Assembly (NCBI GenBank): GCA_002423325.1
Contig: DIVQ01000131.1
Location: forward strand, 14,317 to 37,075
Direction of reading: 5' to 3'
Source: Anaerolineales bacterium UBA6128
GTDB lineage: Bacteria; Chloroflexota; Anaerolineae; UBA1429
Length of the DNA: 22,759 bases
Part shown: one piece after another, positions 13,943 through 21,716 of the stretch
How the letters are laid out: each line of letters opens with the position of its first letter
How positions within the stretch are numbered: the stretch's first letter is position 1
The notes under the pieces: model-generated
The model's input: only the letters and a program-made list of their open reading frames with translations
Told to the model about the DNA's origin: nothing
The model's database searches: none
Translations under genes and position numbers: made by a program

Positions 13943-16489
13943 CTACCCTACCTGCGTCAGTTTCAGCACAATAGTCTTGATCTCCCAGGGTCCCATGTCA
14001 AAGCAGATGGTATCTGCTTCGAGCGGAAGCGGGCGCACATGATCGCCCAACAGGTTGGTCTCTTCCGCATCCTCAACACGCGCGTGCACGCGCAGCTGCG
14101 CGCGCGACACGCTATGGCCCGTGGCTTCGTACAAGCGCACCGCGACACGGCCGTCCTGCATCGGGGTCACCGCAGAGATCACCAGCGCTGGCGACGACAA
14201 TTCCATCCAACCCCAGCGCGACGGCATGCGGCCGGCATGCGGCGCGGCCGTTCGCGCGGCGAGCGGGTGGTTGAAGGCCAGCCCCTCTCGGTAGACTTGC
14301 GCCGCAGCCCAATCCCGCTGGTGGGGCACCAGCGCATAGTCGAACGTGCGCGCCACCTCCAGTTCGAAACCGGTATCCGACGACATCCCCGGCTCGTAAC
14401 CCCCGCCAAAGCCGTACGCCACAATGCACGTCGATCGCAGCAGCGACAGCATCAGCGTGTCCTGCGAGGTCACGTTGCCGGACAGCCCCCGGTTGAGCAA
14501 CGCTACGCCGCGCTCGTCCGTGCCATAGTCGCTCCAGTTCTGTGCCGGGAATTCAACCCCCATCGGCCGCTCGCTGGCCCCGAAGGGGATCTCTTGCACA
14601 CAGCGCCCCTGCCGGATGCTGGTGGGAAAGAGCGCCTGGTAGCGCACAAACTTGGTCTGGTTCACCAGCGTCGTCCGCAGTTCGATGCGGCGCACACCGG
14701 CGTACAGCCGCACTCGCGTGGCAAAGCTGCCCTCGCCACCGAAGCGATGCTCGACGGCGACCTCACTGTACACCGGGCCGCGCGTAACAGCGCCGAATGC
14801 AGCCCGGTCGTCGTTGCTGAATGCCGCCTGACCTGCCTGCGGCACGGGCTGCTGCCGCGTCATCGCAATGCGACTGCCTCCATCCAGCGGCTCGTACAGC
14901 TCCCAAAAGTCGCCGTGATCCTCCTGTCGCGTCACCACGTTGGCCTCGCCGCACAGCGCCTCCCAGGCGCCCTCGCGCACCCACACACTCGTCAACGCGC
15001 CCGTGCAGGGATCCACCGCCACACGGTAGTGCTCGTTTTCGAGCAGCGCCCGCGATCCGGCAACCTGCTCGCAGAAGGCGGGGGCCTGCAGCGCTTCATC
15101 TGTGCAGATCACGTGGTAGACCACATGGCCCAGCGCAGGAACGCCTCTAGCTACGAACAGCACGCGCGCCCGCAGCAGCGTCCCATCGGAATGCCACTCA
15201 GCCTCTTCGAGTTGGCAGGGCACCTCCTGGCCGGCCGCGTCGACGACGCGCAGGCCACGCGTCCCCGGACGCGTCACCCCCACTTCGGCCGTCGCGACGT
15301 CCGTGCGCACCCAAGCCTGCGTGTTCCAGACAATGACGGGGATGCCCTCCCCGCGCGTGTCGATGGCGTCGCTCAGCCCGCGCTCAGCGACGTCGATCTG
15401 CTCCTCGACCAGCCGCCGCGCATACCCATAGCTCTTGACGGTATCGTCGTATACGGCGTCAGTCATGACCCCGGAAGCCAGGTCGTGCGTCTGATTGAAC
15501 AGCACCGGCTCCCAGGCACGCCATAGAGCCTCCGTATCGCTCGGCGTCCCCAGGCCCTGCCGCAGCGCGCTGAGCTTTTCCGCATGTGTCAGCAGCCGCT
15601 CCAAGTCGCGCTGCTCCTGCTTTAGCTCAATTCGGCTGCTGTACGCGCCCTGGAAGATCGGATTGAGTTCGCCGGCGACAACCGGCCATTCGTCCGACGG
15701 GGCCACGGCGCGCTCATAGTCGCCGGGCACCGCAATGCGCAAATCGAACTCGCGCTCGGGCAGACCATTGAACTGCTCCGCGACTTCGGCCACCCAGCCC
15801 TCGGGCTCGCAGACATCCGCGCCGGCCGGTGCGGCGCGCTGCTTGAGCCGCGATTGCCGATCCAGCAGGTGATAGCGCTCGTGCATGAATGCGGCAAAGG
15901 CCAGCAGTTCTCTGGGCGAGCCCCAGCCAATCGCGTAGCCGTGTGCGAGCCAGTAGGCGGGCAGGCGTGAGCCGTCCAGTCCCTGCCACAGGAACTCGCT
16001 CGGAACATCCCAGTTGGCCACCCCGCGGAAGAACCAGAACGAATGATACCCGGCCAGTCGCATAATCTGCGGGATCTGAGCGTGGTGCCCAAAGGTATCG
16101 AGTTGCCAACCGACCGTGACGTCCAGGCCCAGACGCTCGCGGAAATAGCGCCTCCCAAGCTGGATCTGTCGGACAAACGATTCGCCGCTCGGCATGTTCA
16201 CGTCCGGCATCACATCGGTGCCACCGACGATCTGCAGCCGGCCCTCGGCCAGCATATGGCGGAACAGAGGCTCCTCGGCAGGATAGCGCTCCAGGAAGGG
16301 CTGCACATAGCACGCCTGGTCCAGCGTGAATCGGTATCTCGGATCGGCCTGCAGCAGATGCAAGGCCCGCAGAATGTTCGGCAGGCCCACGTCCAGGTAG
16401 GCGGCGCGCGTCTTGAAAACCGCTCCCTCCCAATGCGTGTGGCCGATATGCCAGAAAGCAGGCCGATCAGCGGGATCGTTTGGTCGCAT
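13943..16489 (-). CDS. GH38-type alpha-mannosidase
   Basis: The 848-residue protein looks like a glycoside hydrolase family 38 enzyme, which cleaves alpha-mannosides with a zinc-assisted retaining mechanism. The N-terminal metal motif is HTHWEGAVF (His17, His19, Glu21). The catalytic nucleophile fits Asp131 in GWQLDTFGHHAQIPQ, and NQTHDLASG (His335) matches the C-terminal zinc histidine region. The C-terminal half is the beta-rich GH38C region. Most family members have Asp where Glu21 stands. No signal peptide is visible, so it is probably cytoplasmic. The start is ATG 16489, overlapping rluB by 23 bases; a GTG at 16525 would add 12 residues without similarity. It is out of theme for an otherwise housekeeping operon. 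The exact linkage cleaved is unknown. Confidence 0.87.
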   Translation of the reverse strand: MRPNDPADRPAFWHIGHTHWEGAVFKTRAAYLDVGLPNILRALHLLQADPRYRFTLDQACYVQPFLERYPAEEPLFRHMLAEGRLQIVGGTDVMPDVNMPSGESFVRQIQLGRRYFRERLGLDVTVGWQLDTFGHHAQIPQIMRLAGYHSFWFFRGVANWDVPSEFLWQGLDGSRLPAYWLAHGYAIGWGSPRELLAFAAFMHERYHLLDRQSRLKQRAAPAGADVCEPEGWVAEVAEQFNGLPEREFDLRIAVPGDYERAVAPSDEWPVVAGELNPIFQGAYSSRIELKQEQRDLERLLTHAEKLSALRQGLGTPSDTEALWRAWEPVLFNQTHDLASGVMTDAVYDDTVKSYGYARRLVEEQIDVAERGLSDAIDTRGEGIPVIVWNTQAWVRTDVATAEVGVTRPGTRGLRVVDAAGQEVPCQLEEAEWHSDGTLLRARVLFVARGVPALGHVVYHVICTDEALQAPAFCEQVAGSRALLENEHYRVAVDPCTGALTSVWVREGAWEALCGEANVVTRQEDHGDFWELYEPLDGGSRIAMTRQQPVPQAGQAAFSNDDRAAFGAVTRGPVYSEVAVEHRFGGEGSFATRVRLYAGVRRIELRTTLVNQTKFVRYQALFPTSIRQGRCVQEIPFGASERPMGVEFPAQNWSDYGTDERGVALLNRGLSGNVTSQDTLMLSLLRSTCIVAYGFGGGYEPGMSSDTGFELEVARTFDYALVPHQRDWAAAQVYREGLAFNHPLAARTAAPHAGRMPSRWGWMELSSPALVISAVTPMQDGRVAVRLYEATGHSVSRAQLRVHARVEDAEETNLLGDHVRPLPLEADTICFDMGPWEIKTIVLKLTQVG

Positions 16490-17420
16490 TCGAACGGGGC
16501 CTCCTGGCCGGAGTCTTGTGCTCACTGCGGCCGCGCCCCTCGCGGCCTGCGGGACGCCCGCCTGCGCGCGGCGCAGATGGTGCTGGGCGCGGCTGGCGCT
16601 GCTCGGACATTGGCTTGGGTTCGGCCGAAAGGCCCACCCCCACGCGCAAAGCGCCCACTTCGCGCGATCCCAGCCAGCGCCCGTCGCCCGGCTGCAAATC
16701 GCCGATCAGCAGTTGATCAAAGCGCACGCGAATCAGCCGCTGCACCTCAAAGCCCACGGCAGCCAGCATGTAGCGGATCTCGCGTTTGTGCCCTTCCTTC
16801 AGCACCATCCGCAGCCAGGTCGTGTCCGGGGGGTTTGCCTCGTTGCGCCAGTGCCAGCGTTTGCCAAGGACTTGAGCCTTGGCGTGCGCCATGATGGGCG
16901 GGTCGCCCACCGGCACGCCCTCCTCCAAGCGGTGCACTGACTCGTCGTCGGGCGTGCCCGCCACCATCACCAGATACTCGCGCTCGTGTTCAAAGCGCGG
17001 GTGCAGCAAGCGGTGCGTCAGCGTGCCGTCGTTCGTCAACAGCATCAGCCCCTCGCTGTTATAGTCCAGCCGCCCAACCGGGTACAGGCGTTCCTCGCTC
17101 GGCACCAGATCCATCACCGTGCGGCGCCCATGCGGATCCTTCACGGTCGACAAAAAGCCTGTCGGCTTGTACAGCAAATAGTAGCGCAGCTTGGGAGCGT
17201 CCGGATCCACCGCGCGCCCGTCGAACTCGATTCGGTCGCGCCCGGGACGCACACGGGTGCCAAGCTCGGTCACGACCTGCCCGTTGACCTTGACGCGCCC
17301 ATCCACAATGAACTGCTCGCACTGACGGCGCGACGCGACGCCAGCGCGTGCCAGCACCTTTTGCAGACGTTCGCCTTCCGCAGCGGCTCGCTCACTGGCG
17401 GAGATAGATGGCTTCTTCAT
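16467..17420 (-). CDS. rluB: RluB-family 23S rRNA pseudouridine synthase
   Basis: The 317-residue protein has an S4 RNA-binding domain (about 17-64, with LQKVLARAGVASRRQCEQFI) and a RsuA/RluB catalytic domain. The catalytic Asp is Asp119 in GRLDYNSEGLMLLTNDG. The family isomerises one uridine in rRNA, for RluB in 23S rRNA helix 89; RluB versus RluE/RsuA is inferred from overall resemblance. The C-terminal 55 residues or so are a disordered Arg/Pro/Gly-rich tail ending in KRSR, longer than in many homologues. The start ATG at 17420 overlaps the end of dacF by 29 bases, so translation is probably coupled. Neighbourhood with cmk is common in several phyla. Confidence 0.92.
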   Translation of the reverse strand: MKKPSISASERAAAEGERLQKVLARAGVASRRQCEQFIVDGRVKVNGQVVTELGTRVRPGRDRIEFDGRAVDPDAPKLRYYLLYKPTGFLSTVKDPHGRRTVMDLVPSEERLYPVGRLDYNSEGLMLLTNDGTLTHRLLHPRFEHEREYLVMVAGTPDDESVHRLEEGVPVGDPPIMAHAKAQVLGKRWHWRNEANPPDTTWLRMVLKEGHKREIRYMLAAVGFEVQRLIRVRFDQLLIGDLQPGDGRWLGSREVGALRVGVGLSAEPKPMSEQRQPRPAPSAPRAGGRPAGREGRGRSEHKTPARRPRSNATKRSR

Positions 17421-18495
17421 GGACTAAATCGCCCCCCAGCGATATCTGCAGCACGCCGACGGGCCGCGTCGGATCGTGATCGGCCGCGAATGAATCGATA
17501 CGTCGGTAGCAGGTCAGACTGCCCACCTGCGAGGGCCTCACCAGCATCGTAACAGGCGCCCTCAGGCACACCTCGCGCCAGTTACCCGCTTCATCCAGGT
17601 AGCGGTTCTGGTCGTTGGGCGGCATGTCTGCCCTGGCCTCAGCAAAGTTGGTGTAAAAGTAGTCAAGCAGCATCACCGAGTCGACAAAACGATCGTTTGA
17701 GCCAAGCACCACACTCAGAGCCTCGCCGGTTGGCCGTTTGACCCAGGCGGTCAGGCATTCCCCCGCAGCATCGGTCGTACCTGTCTTGACGCCAACGGTG
17801 CCCGGGTAACTGAACAGCAGCCTGTTGGTCGACTCCATAGAGCGATCGCTTTCGCGAAAAGCCGCCGAATCCACACGTACGATCTCTGCAAAGGTCGGGT
17901 TCTGCATGGCATAGTAGGCTGCAAGGGCCTGATCAAAGGCCGTCGTGTAGGCGCCCTGCTTGTCGAGTCCATGTGCGTTGGCAAAGTGCGTCTCGTTCAT
18001 GCCCCACGACGCGGCCAATTCGTTCATCCAGCCGACAAAGGTCGCCGAATCGCCGCCGATGTGGCGCGCGATCGTCAGCGCGGTGGCATTGTCCGACGGC
18101 AACAGCAAGTAGTACAGCAGTTCACGCAGCGTCAGATACTCGCCCGACTTGAGTCCGACGACGCTCCAGACCACCACATCCTCGCGCGCCGTCGTGATCA
18201 CCGTGTCCAGACGCTCGCGTTGCAGCGCTACAATCGCCGTCAGGATCTTGGTCAGGCTCGCCGGCGCACGACGCTCGTGCTCGTTCTTGGCCAGCAACAC
18301 TTGGCCAGTGGTCGGGTTGACCAGGATGTACGCCGCAGCGCGCACATCCGGCGGAGCGGTCTCGCGCATGTCGCGGATCTGGTGCAGCGTCAGGCTCTTG
18401 CGCGGCAGGTCCGACTCTGTCAGCACCGGCGGTCCAAAGCCCAGGCACCACAGCCCACTGAACGCGATGGCGATCAACAGCAGACGTCGCAGCAT
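17392..18495 (-). CDS. dacF: D-alanyl-D-alanine carboxypeptidase (DacF/PBP5-like)
   Basis: The 367-residue protein trims the terminal D-Ala from peptidoglycan pentapeptides outside the membrane. The active-site set is complete: SxxK as Ser80-Leu-Thr-Lys83, SxN as Ser134-Asp-Asn136, and KTG at 237-239. The N-terminus MLRRLLLIAIAFSGLWCLG is a Sec signal peptide or membrane anchor; the Cys context does not fit a lipobox. After the penicillin-binding domain there is a beta-rich C-terminal domain. I chose ATG 18495 because a G-rich ribosome site (GGGGGGTGAG) precedes it and it begins the signal sequence; in-frame starts at 18516 and 18564 lack such a site. It is the first of the tightly packed genes leading to rluB, the mannosidase, cmk and the DUF512 gene. 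Confidence 0.93.
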   Translation of the reverse strand: MLRRLLLIAIAFSGLWCLGFGPPVLTESDLPRKSLTLHQIRDMRETAPPDVRAAAYILVNPTTGQVLLAKNEHERRAPASLTKILTAIVALQRERLDTVITTAREDVVVWSVVGLKSGEYLTLRELLYYLLLPSDNATALTIARHIGGDSATFVGWMNELAASWGMNETHFANAHGLDKQGAYTTAFDQALAAYYAMQNPTFAEIVRVDSAAFRESDRSMESTNRLLFSYPGTVGVKTGTTDAAGECLTAWVKRPTGEALSVVLGSNDRFVDSVMLLDYFYTNFAEARADMPPNDQNRYLDEAGNWREVCLRAPVTMLVRPSQVGSLTCYRRIDSFAADHDPTRPVGVLQISLGGDLVHEEAIYLRQ

Positions 18496-18571
18496 CCTCA
18501 CCCCCCAAGCGGGCATTGAGCGCAACACATCACTGAACGACCGGCCCACCCGAAATGCCGACAAGCGGGCC

Positions 18572-18588
18572 GGCCGCGCACTGCGGCC
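18572..18588 (-). other. Hairpin in the gap between the isomerase gene and dacF
   Basis: The 141-base gap 18496-18636 contains an exact inverted repeat GGCCGC/GCGGCC with a 5-base loop, and a GC-rich imperfect stem just after the isomerase stop codon (about 18614-18636). Neither is followed by a T run on the minus strand. No convincing promoter for dacF is seen in the gap, so dacF may be read from the isomerase promoter or from a non-standard one. Confidence 0.3.
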
Positions 18589-18636
18589 AGGGTCGCCCGA
18601 CGCCGAACGCTGCTAACGGGCGCCCCGGGCGCTCCC

Positions 18637-19401
18637 TTACTTGCCCATCGCCTTCAGCGCCTTGAGGCACAGATCCACGCACTCAAGCGGCGCCTTGTCA
18701 TAGTTCTCCTGCTCGACAATGTACCATTCGGTGTTGCCGGTCGTCTCGCACAGGCGGAAGAACTCTGGCCATCGGACATCGCCGCTGCCGATGATGGCCG
18801 CGTCATAGCCCTGCCCACGCCCAGCAGAGTACTCCTTCAGGTGCACGGTAATCGCCCGTCCCGGGTAGCGCTCCATGAACGGGATGGGGTCCGCGCCGCC
18901 GTGCATGGCGTTGCCAGTGTCCATCTGCATGATCACGTCTTCGCGCGCAAGCCCAAAGAAGGTGTCCCACGGCAACTCGCCGTCCATCTCGGTGAACTCA
19001 ATCCAGTGGTTGTGGTAACCGGTCAGCATCTCGGTGCCCTCGAGTCGAGCAGCCACCTCGCTGAAAATGCGCGCCGTCTTGAGCCAGGCGACGCGCGAAT
19101 TGCGGCGCTCCTCGGGCAGACCTGGGCAGATGAGGTAGCGGTTGCCCAGAACCCGGTTGAACTCGACCGTCATGGGCAGCTCGTCTCCCAGCAGCGTGGC
19201 GAACCCGATGTGCGTCCCGCAGCAGACCAGGCCAGTGTCGTCCAGCATCTTGCGCAGCTCTGCTGCCGAGTAGCCGTAATAACCTGCAAACTCGACCCCA
19301 TCGTAGCCCATCTTGGCCACAGCCTGTAGCGTTCCGGGTAGATCCTTAGCGCAGTCATCGCGCACAGAATAGAGTTGCAGTCCGATCGGAATGCGTGCCA
19401 T
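18637..19401 (-). CDS. Sugar phosphate isomerase/epimerase-like TIM-barrel protein
   Basis: The 254-residue protein belongs to the xylose isomerase-like TIM-barrel (AP endonuclease family 2) superfamily. It begins IPIGLQLYSVRDD and shows metal-site motifs in order: GVEFAGYYG (Glu37), GYHNHWIEF (His130/His132), MDTGNAMHGG (Asp161), VHLKEY (His187) and IVEQE (Glu230/Glu232). Members isomerise, epimerise or dehydrate sugars or inositols; the substrate here cannot be told. CAGGAGG lies 7 bases before ATG 19401, which decides this start over the ATG at 19407 and longer frames. A promoter lies at 19438-19465. No transporter or sugar kinase gene is adjacent to suggest a pathway. No signal peptide is visible, so it is expected to be cytoplasmic. 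Confidence 0.87.
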   Translation of the reverse strand: MARIPIGLQLYSVRDDCAKDLPGTLQAVAKMGYDGVEFAGYYGYSAAELRKMLDDTGLVCCGTHIGFATLLGDELPMTVEFNRVLGNRYLICPGLPEERRNSRVAWLKTARIFSEVAARLEGTEMLTGYHNHWIEFTEMDGELPWDTFFGLAREDVIMQMDTGNAMHGGADPIPFMERYPGRAITVHLKEYSAGRGQGYDAAIIGSGDVRWPEFFRLCETTGNTEWYIVEQENYDKAPLECVDLCLKALKAMGK

Positions 19402-19437
19402 GATCATGCCTCCTGCTAGAGTGGATACCGCGCAACC

Positions 19438-19465
19438 ATTGTAGCGTAATCGGCCAGCATGTCCA
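19438..19465 (-). promoter_or_regulatory. Promoter of the isomerase gene
   Basis: On the minus strand TGGACA (19465 to 19460), a 16-base spacer and TACAAT (19443 to 19438) match the sigma-70 consensus at 5 of 6 positions each. Transcription would start near 19431, leaving a leader of about 30 bases with the CAGGAGG ribosome site. It is back-to-back with the rightward promoter at 19526-19554. Confidence 0.7.
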
Positions 19466-19525
19466 GCACACTCGAACAAGCGTTGTGTGCAGCCCGCCGG
19501 CCGCGCGCGTGCCACTGTCTGATGA

Positions 19526-19554
19526 TTGCCGTTTGCTCAGAGCAGTGCTAGAAT
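19526..19554 (+). promoter_or_regulatory. Promoter of the GT-C membrane protein gene
   Basis: TTGCCG (19526-19531), a 17-base spacer and TAGAAT (19549-19554) with an upstream TGC form an extended -10 sigma-70-type promoter. The -35 matches 4 of 6 and the -10 5 of 6 positions. Transcription would start near 19561, about 20 bases before ATG 19581. The 9-mer TGCTAGAAT is identical to that of the thyX promoter. Confidence 0.7.
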
Positions 19555-19580
19555 GCGACCAGCCTGAGCGCGGAGCAAGC

Positions 19581-21686
19581 ATGAGCGGATCCACTGCCAG
19601 TCGATTGCGCATATCAGAACCTGCCGACATCATTCGGAGGCTGGCCGCGGCGTGGCAGCGTCTTCTGACGTTGATCCGCGAGCCCGAGTACCAGCTCTTG
19701 CTCGCGATCACGCTGCTCGCCGCGTTCCTGCGCCTCGCCTACCTGGACCTGATCCCGTTCGGACCGCGTCAGGCAGCGCAACTCGAGAGCGCAGCGCCCC
19801 TGGCTGAAGAATTCCAGTTGCCGCTCACCGGCGCCCGCTCGGATCTCGGCGTGCCTGATCCCCCCTGGGCGAGTTACCTGTATGCACTTCCGCTGCTGCT
19901 GGGACGTGATGCGCGCGTGGCATCGGCCTTCGCCTGCCTATTGCACGTGGCCTCGCTACTCGCCTGCTATGCCAGCGTGCGCCGCTTCTACGGGCGGCGT
20001 GCCGCGGCGCTGACGGCCGTCCTGCTGGCCGTGAACCCTTGGGCCATCGTGCACGCGCGCGGGCTTTCCGCTGGCAGCCTGCTACTGCCGTTTGGCGTTC
20101 TGTTGCTCCATGGCCTGAACGCGGCCATCGTCGCGCGACGTCCCTGGGGATGGAGCATCAGCGTCGTGGGGTTGGCGATGATGCTGGCTGTCAGCCATGC
20201 GGCGTGGTTCCTGGTCCCTGGCCTGGCGCTGCTTCTCATCGTCTATCGCCGACGCGTCCGCTGGAGCCATCTACTGCTTGGACTGTGCGTCGCCCTGCTG
20301 ATCCTCTCTCCTTACCTGTACTATCTGAACGAGACGCGCGCCGCCGACCTGCGCGCGGTCGCCGCCCTGCTACGCGAATCGGCGGGCTTCCGGTCGCCTC
20401 TACAGGTTCTGACCCTGGCCTCGGAGCTGCACTCGGGCCTGCACCTCTCAGCGCTGGCCGGCGCCGCTTCGGAGGCCTACGCGCCCGGTTTCGCGCTGCT
20501 GGGCCTGCTCGACAGGCTCGCACAGGCCTGGTTCCTGCTGGCGCTGTTGGCCCTGGTCGCGTTTGCAGCGCTCAGCTGGGGGCGCTGGCAGCGTGCGGAG
20601 GACCCGGCGCTGTATCTGCTGCTGATTGTGTGGCTGTGGGCCCCGCTTGTGCTCCTGGCAGGGCTTGGCGGCAACTGGGTCTCCCAGCAGACGCTCCTCA
20701 TCCTTTATCCGGCCGGTTTTGTGGCCATGGCCGCCGCCCTCGACAAGCTGCTCGAGCTGCCGGAGGGTTACTTTGGCCAGCGGCGCTGGTGGGCGCCCCT
20801 GGCAAAGGCGCCCGTCTGGCTGTTCCTGCTGGCCGTCCTTGCGTGGCAGGCCTACGCAACGCTCTACCTGGGCGTGTTCGTTCAGCGCCACGACACGTCG
20901 GCCGGCTACGGCACGCCCTACCGGTTCTTCCGTCGCGCTGCCGCGCTGGTTACGCGCGAGACCTACGCCGCAGACACGGATCAACTCTGGGTTGTGGCCG
21001 CAGGTGACGCCGCCCAGCCGGAGCTGCAGCCGGCGATCGATTTCCTGATCGGCCCCCGACTCAGCGCGCTACCCCTTGGCAACGCCGACGCGCCGGCGCT
21101 GCTGCTACCGGCCGAGCAGTCCGGCGTGTACTTGGTCGCGGACGCCCGCCCGGAGGTCTCTGCCGCCCTGCGTAGCGTTGGCAGCGCAAGTCAGGGCCTG
21201 GTCACTCATCCGGAGACGAACCTCACAGCCTCCGTAGAGGTGGCTGAGCCGCTGCCCCTGACCGAGTTGCTCTCGCGCATCCAACACCCCGGGCTCTGGA
21301 CGTTGCGCGGCGGTCCCCTGCTGTTGGGTTACGATTGGCCACGCGACGCACGCGCCGGCGCAACCGTTAGCGTCGCCACCTATTGGAGCTTTGCCGGCGT
21401 AACGGAGCGCCAACGCAATCTGGCGCACGAAATCGTTCTGCAGATCGTCGGCCCCGAAACAAGCGCAAGCACCACCGTTGACCCCTTTGGGCTGCCCGCC
21501 AGCGAGTGGCGAGAGGGCCAGATACTGGTGGTCTGGAGCGACCTGCAACTGCCGGCGTCCGCGGGCGAGTGCGCCCTGACCGTCGGGCTGCGCGCCCAGG
21601 ACGGCACCTACAATGTGCTTCTAGACGCGCAAGGCGAGGTCGGCGGCTACCTCGTTCCGGTCGGCGAGGTTCGCGTGCAGCCCTGA
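19581..21686 (+). CDS. Multi-pass GT-C / GT39-like membrane protein with C-terminal beta domain
   Basis: The 701-residue protein has a short cytoplasmic N-terminus, then a first membrane helix at about 37-55 and roughly ten more up to about 430, including a block LLLAVNPWAIVHARGLSAGSLLLP typical of PMT/GT-C glycosyltransferases. The PLTGARSDLGVPDPPWASYLYALP segment resembles the first extracytoplasmic loop of such proteins. The acidic pair normally found just after helix 1 is not seen; the sequence there is FGPRQAAQLES. The last about 130 residues form a predicted beta-sandwich (ATYWSF... WREGQILVVWSDLQLP) common in Chloroflexota GT39-like proteins. Function is probably lipid-linked sugar transfer, or a non-catalytic relative. 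ATG 19581 has CGGAG five bases upstream. A hydrolase gene follows after 30 bases. Confidence 0.75.
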   Translation: MSGSTASRLRISEPADIIRRLAAAWQRLLTLIREPEYQLLLAITLLAAFLRLAYLDLIPFGPRQAAQLESAAPLAEEFQLPLTGARSDLGVPDPPWASYLYALPLLLGRDARVASAFACLLHVASLLACYASVRRFYGRRAAALTAVLLAVNPWAIVHARGLSAGSLLLPFGVLLLHGLNAAIVARRPWGWSISVVGLAMMLAVSHAAWFLVPGLALLLIVYRRRVRWSHLLLGLCVALLILSPYLYYLNETRAADLRAVAALLRESAGFRSPLQVLTLASELHSGLHLSALAGAASEAYAPGFALLGLLDRLAQAWFLLALLALVAFAALSWGRWQRAEDPALYLLLIVWLWAPLVLLAGLGGNWVSQQTLLILYPAGFVAMAAALDKLLELPEGYFGQRRWWAPLAKAPVWLFLLAVLAWQAYATLYLGVFVQRHDTSAGYGTPYRFFRRAAALVTRETYAADTDQLWVVAAGDAAQPELQPAIDFLIGPRLSALPLGNADAPALLLPAEQSGVYLVADARPEVSAALRSVGSASQGLVTHPETNLTASVEVAEPLPLTELLSRIQHPGLWTLRGGPLLLGYDWPRDARAGATVSVATYWSFAGVTERQRNLAHEIVLQIVGPETSASTTVDPFGLPASEWREGQILVVWSDLQLPASAGECALTVGLRAQDGTYNVLLDAQGEVGGYLVPVGEVRVQP

Positions 21687-21716
21687 TCACGCGTTACGCC
21701 TGGTGGAGGTGACACA

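Noticed and set aside
13316..15526. Long plus-strand open frame opposite cmk and the mannosidase gene
   Set aside because: It lies antisense to two clearly recognised genes, has low-complexity His/Arg/Gln-rich content and matches no family; long antisense frames are expected at this GC content.
18427..18495. Lipoprotein signal in the carboxypeptidase (GLWC)
   Set aside because: Trp before the Cys does not fit the lipobox, so a normal signal peptide or anchor is more likely.
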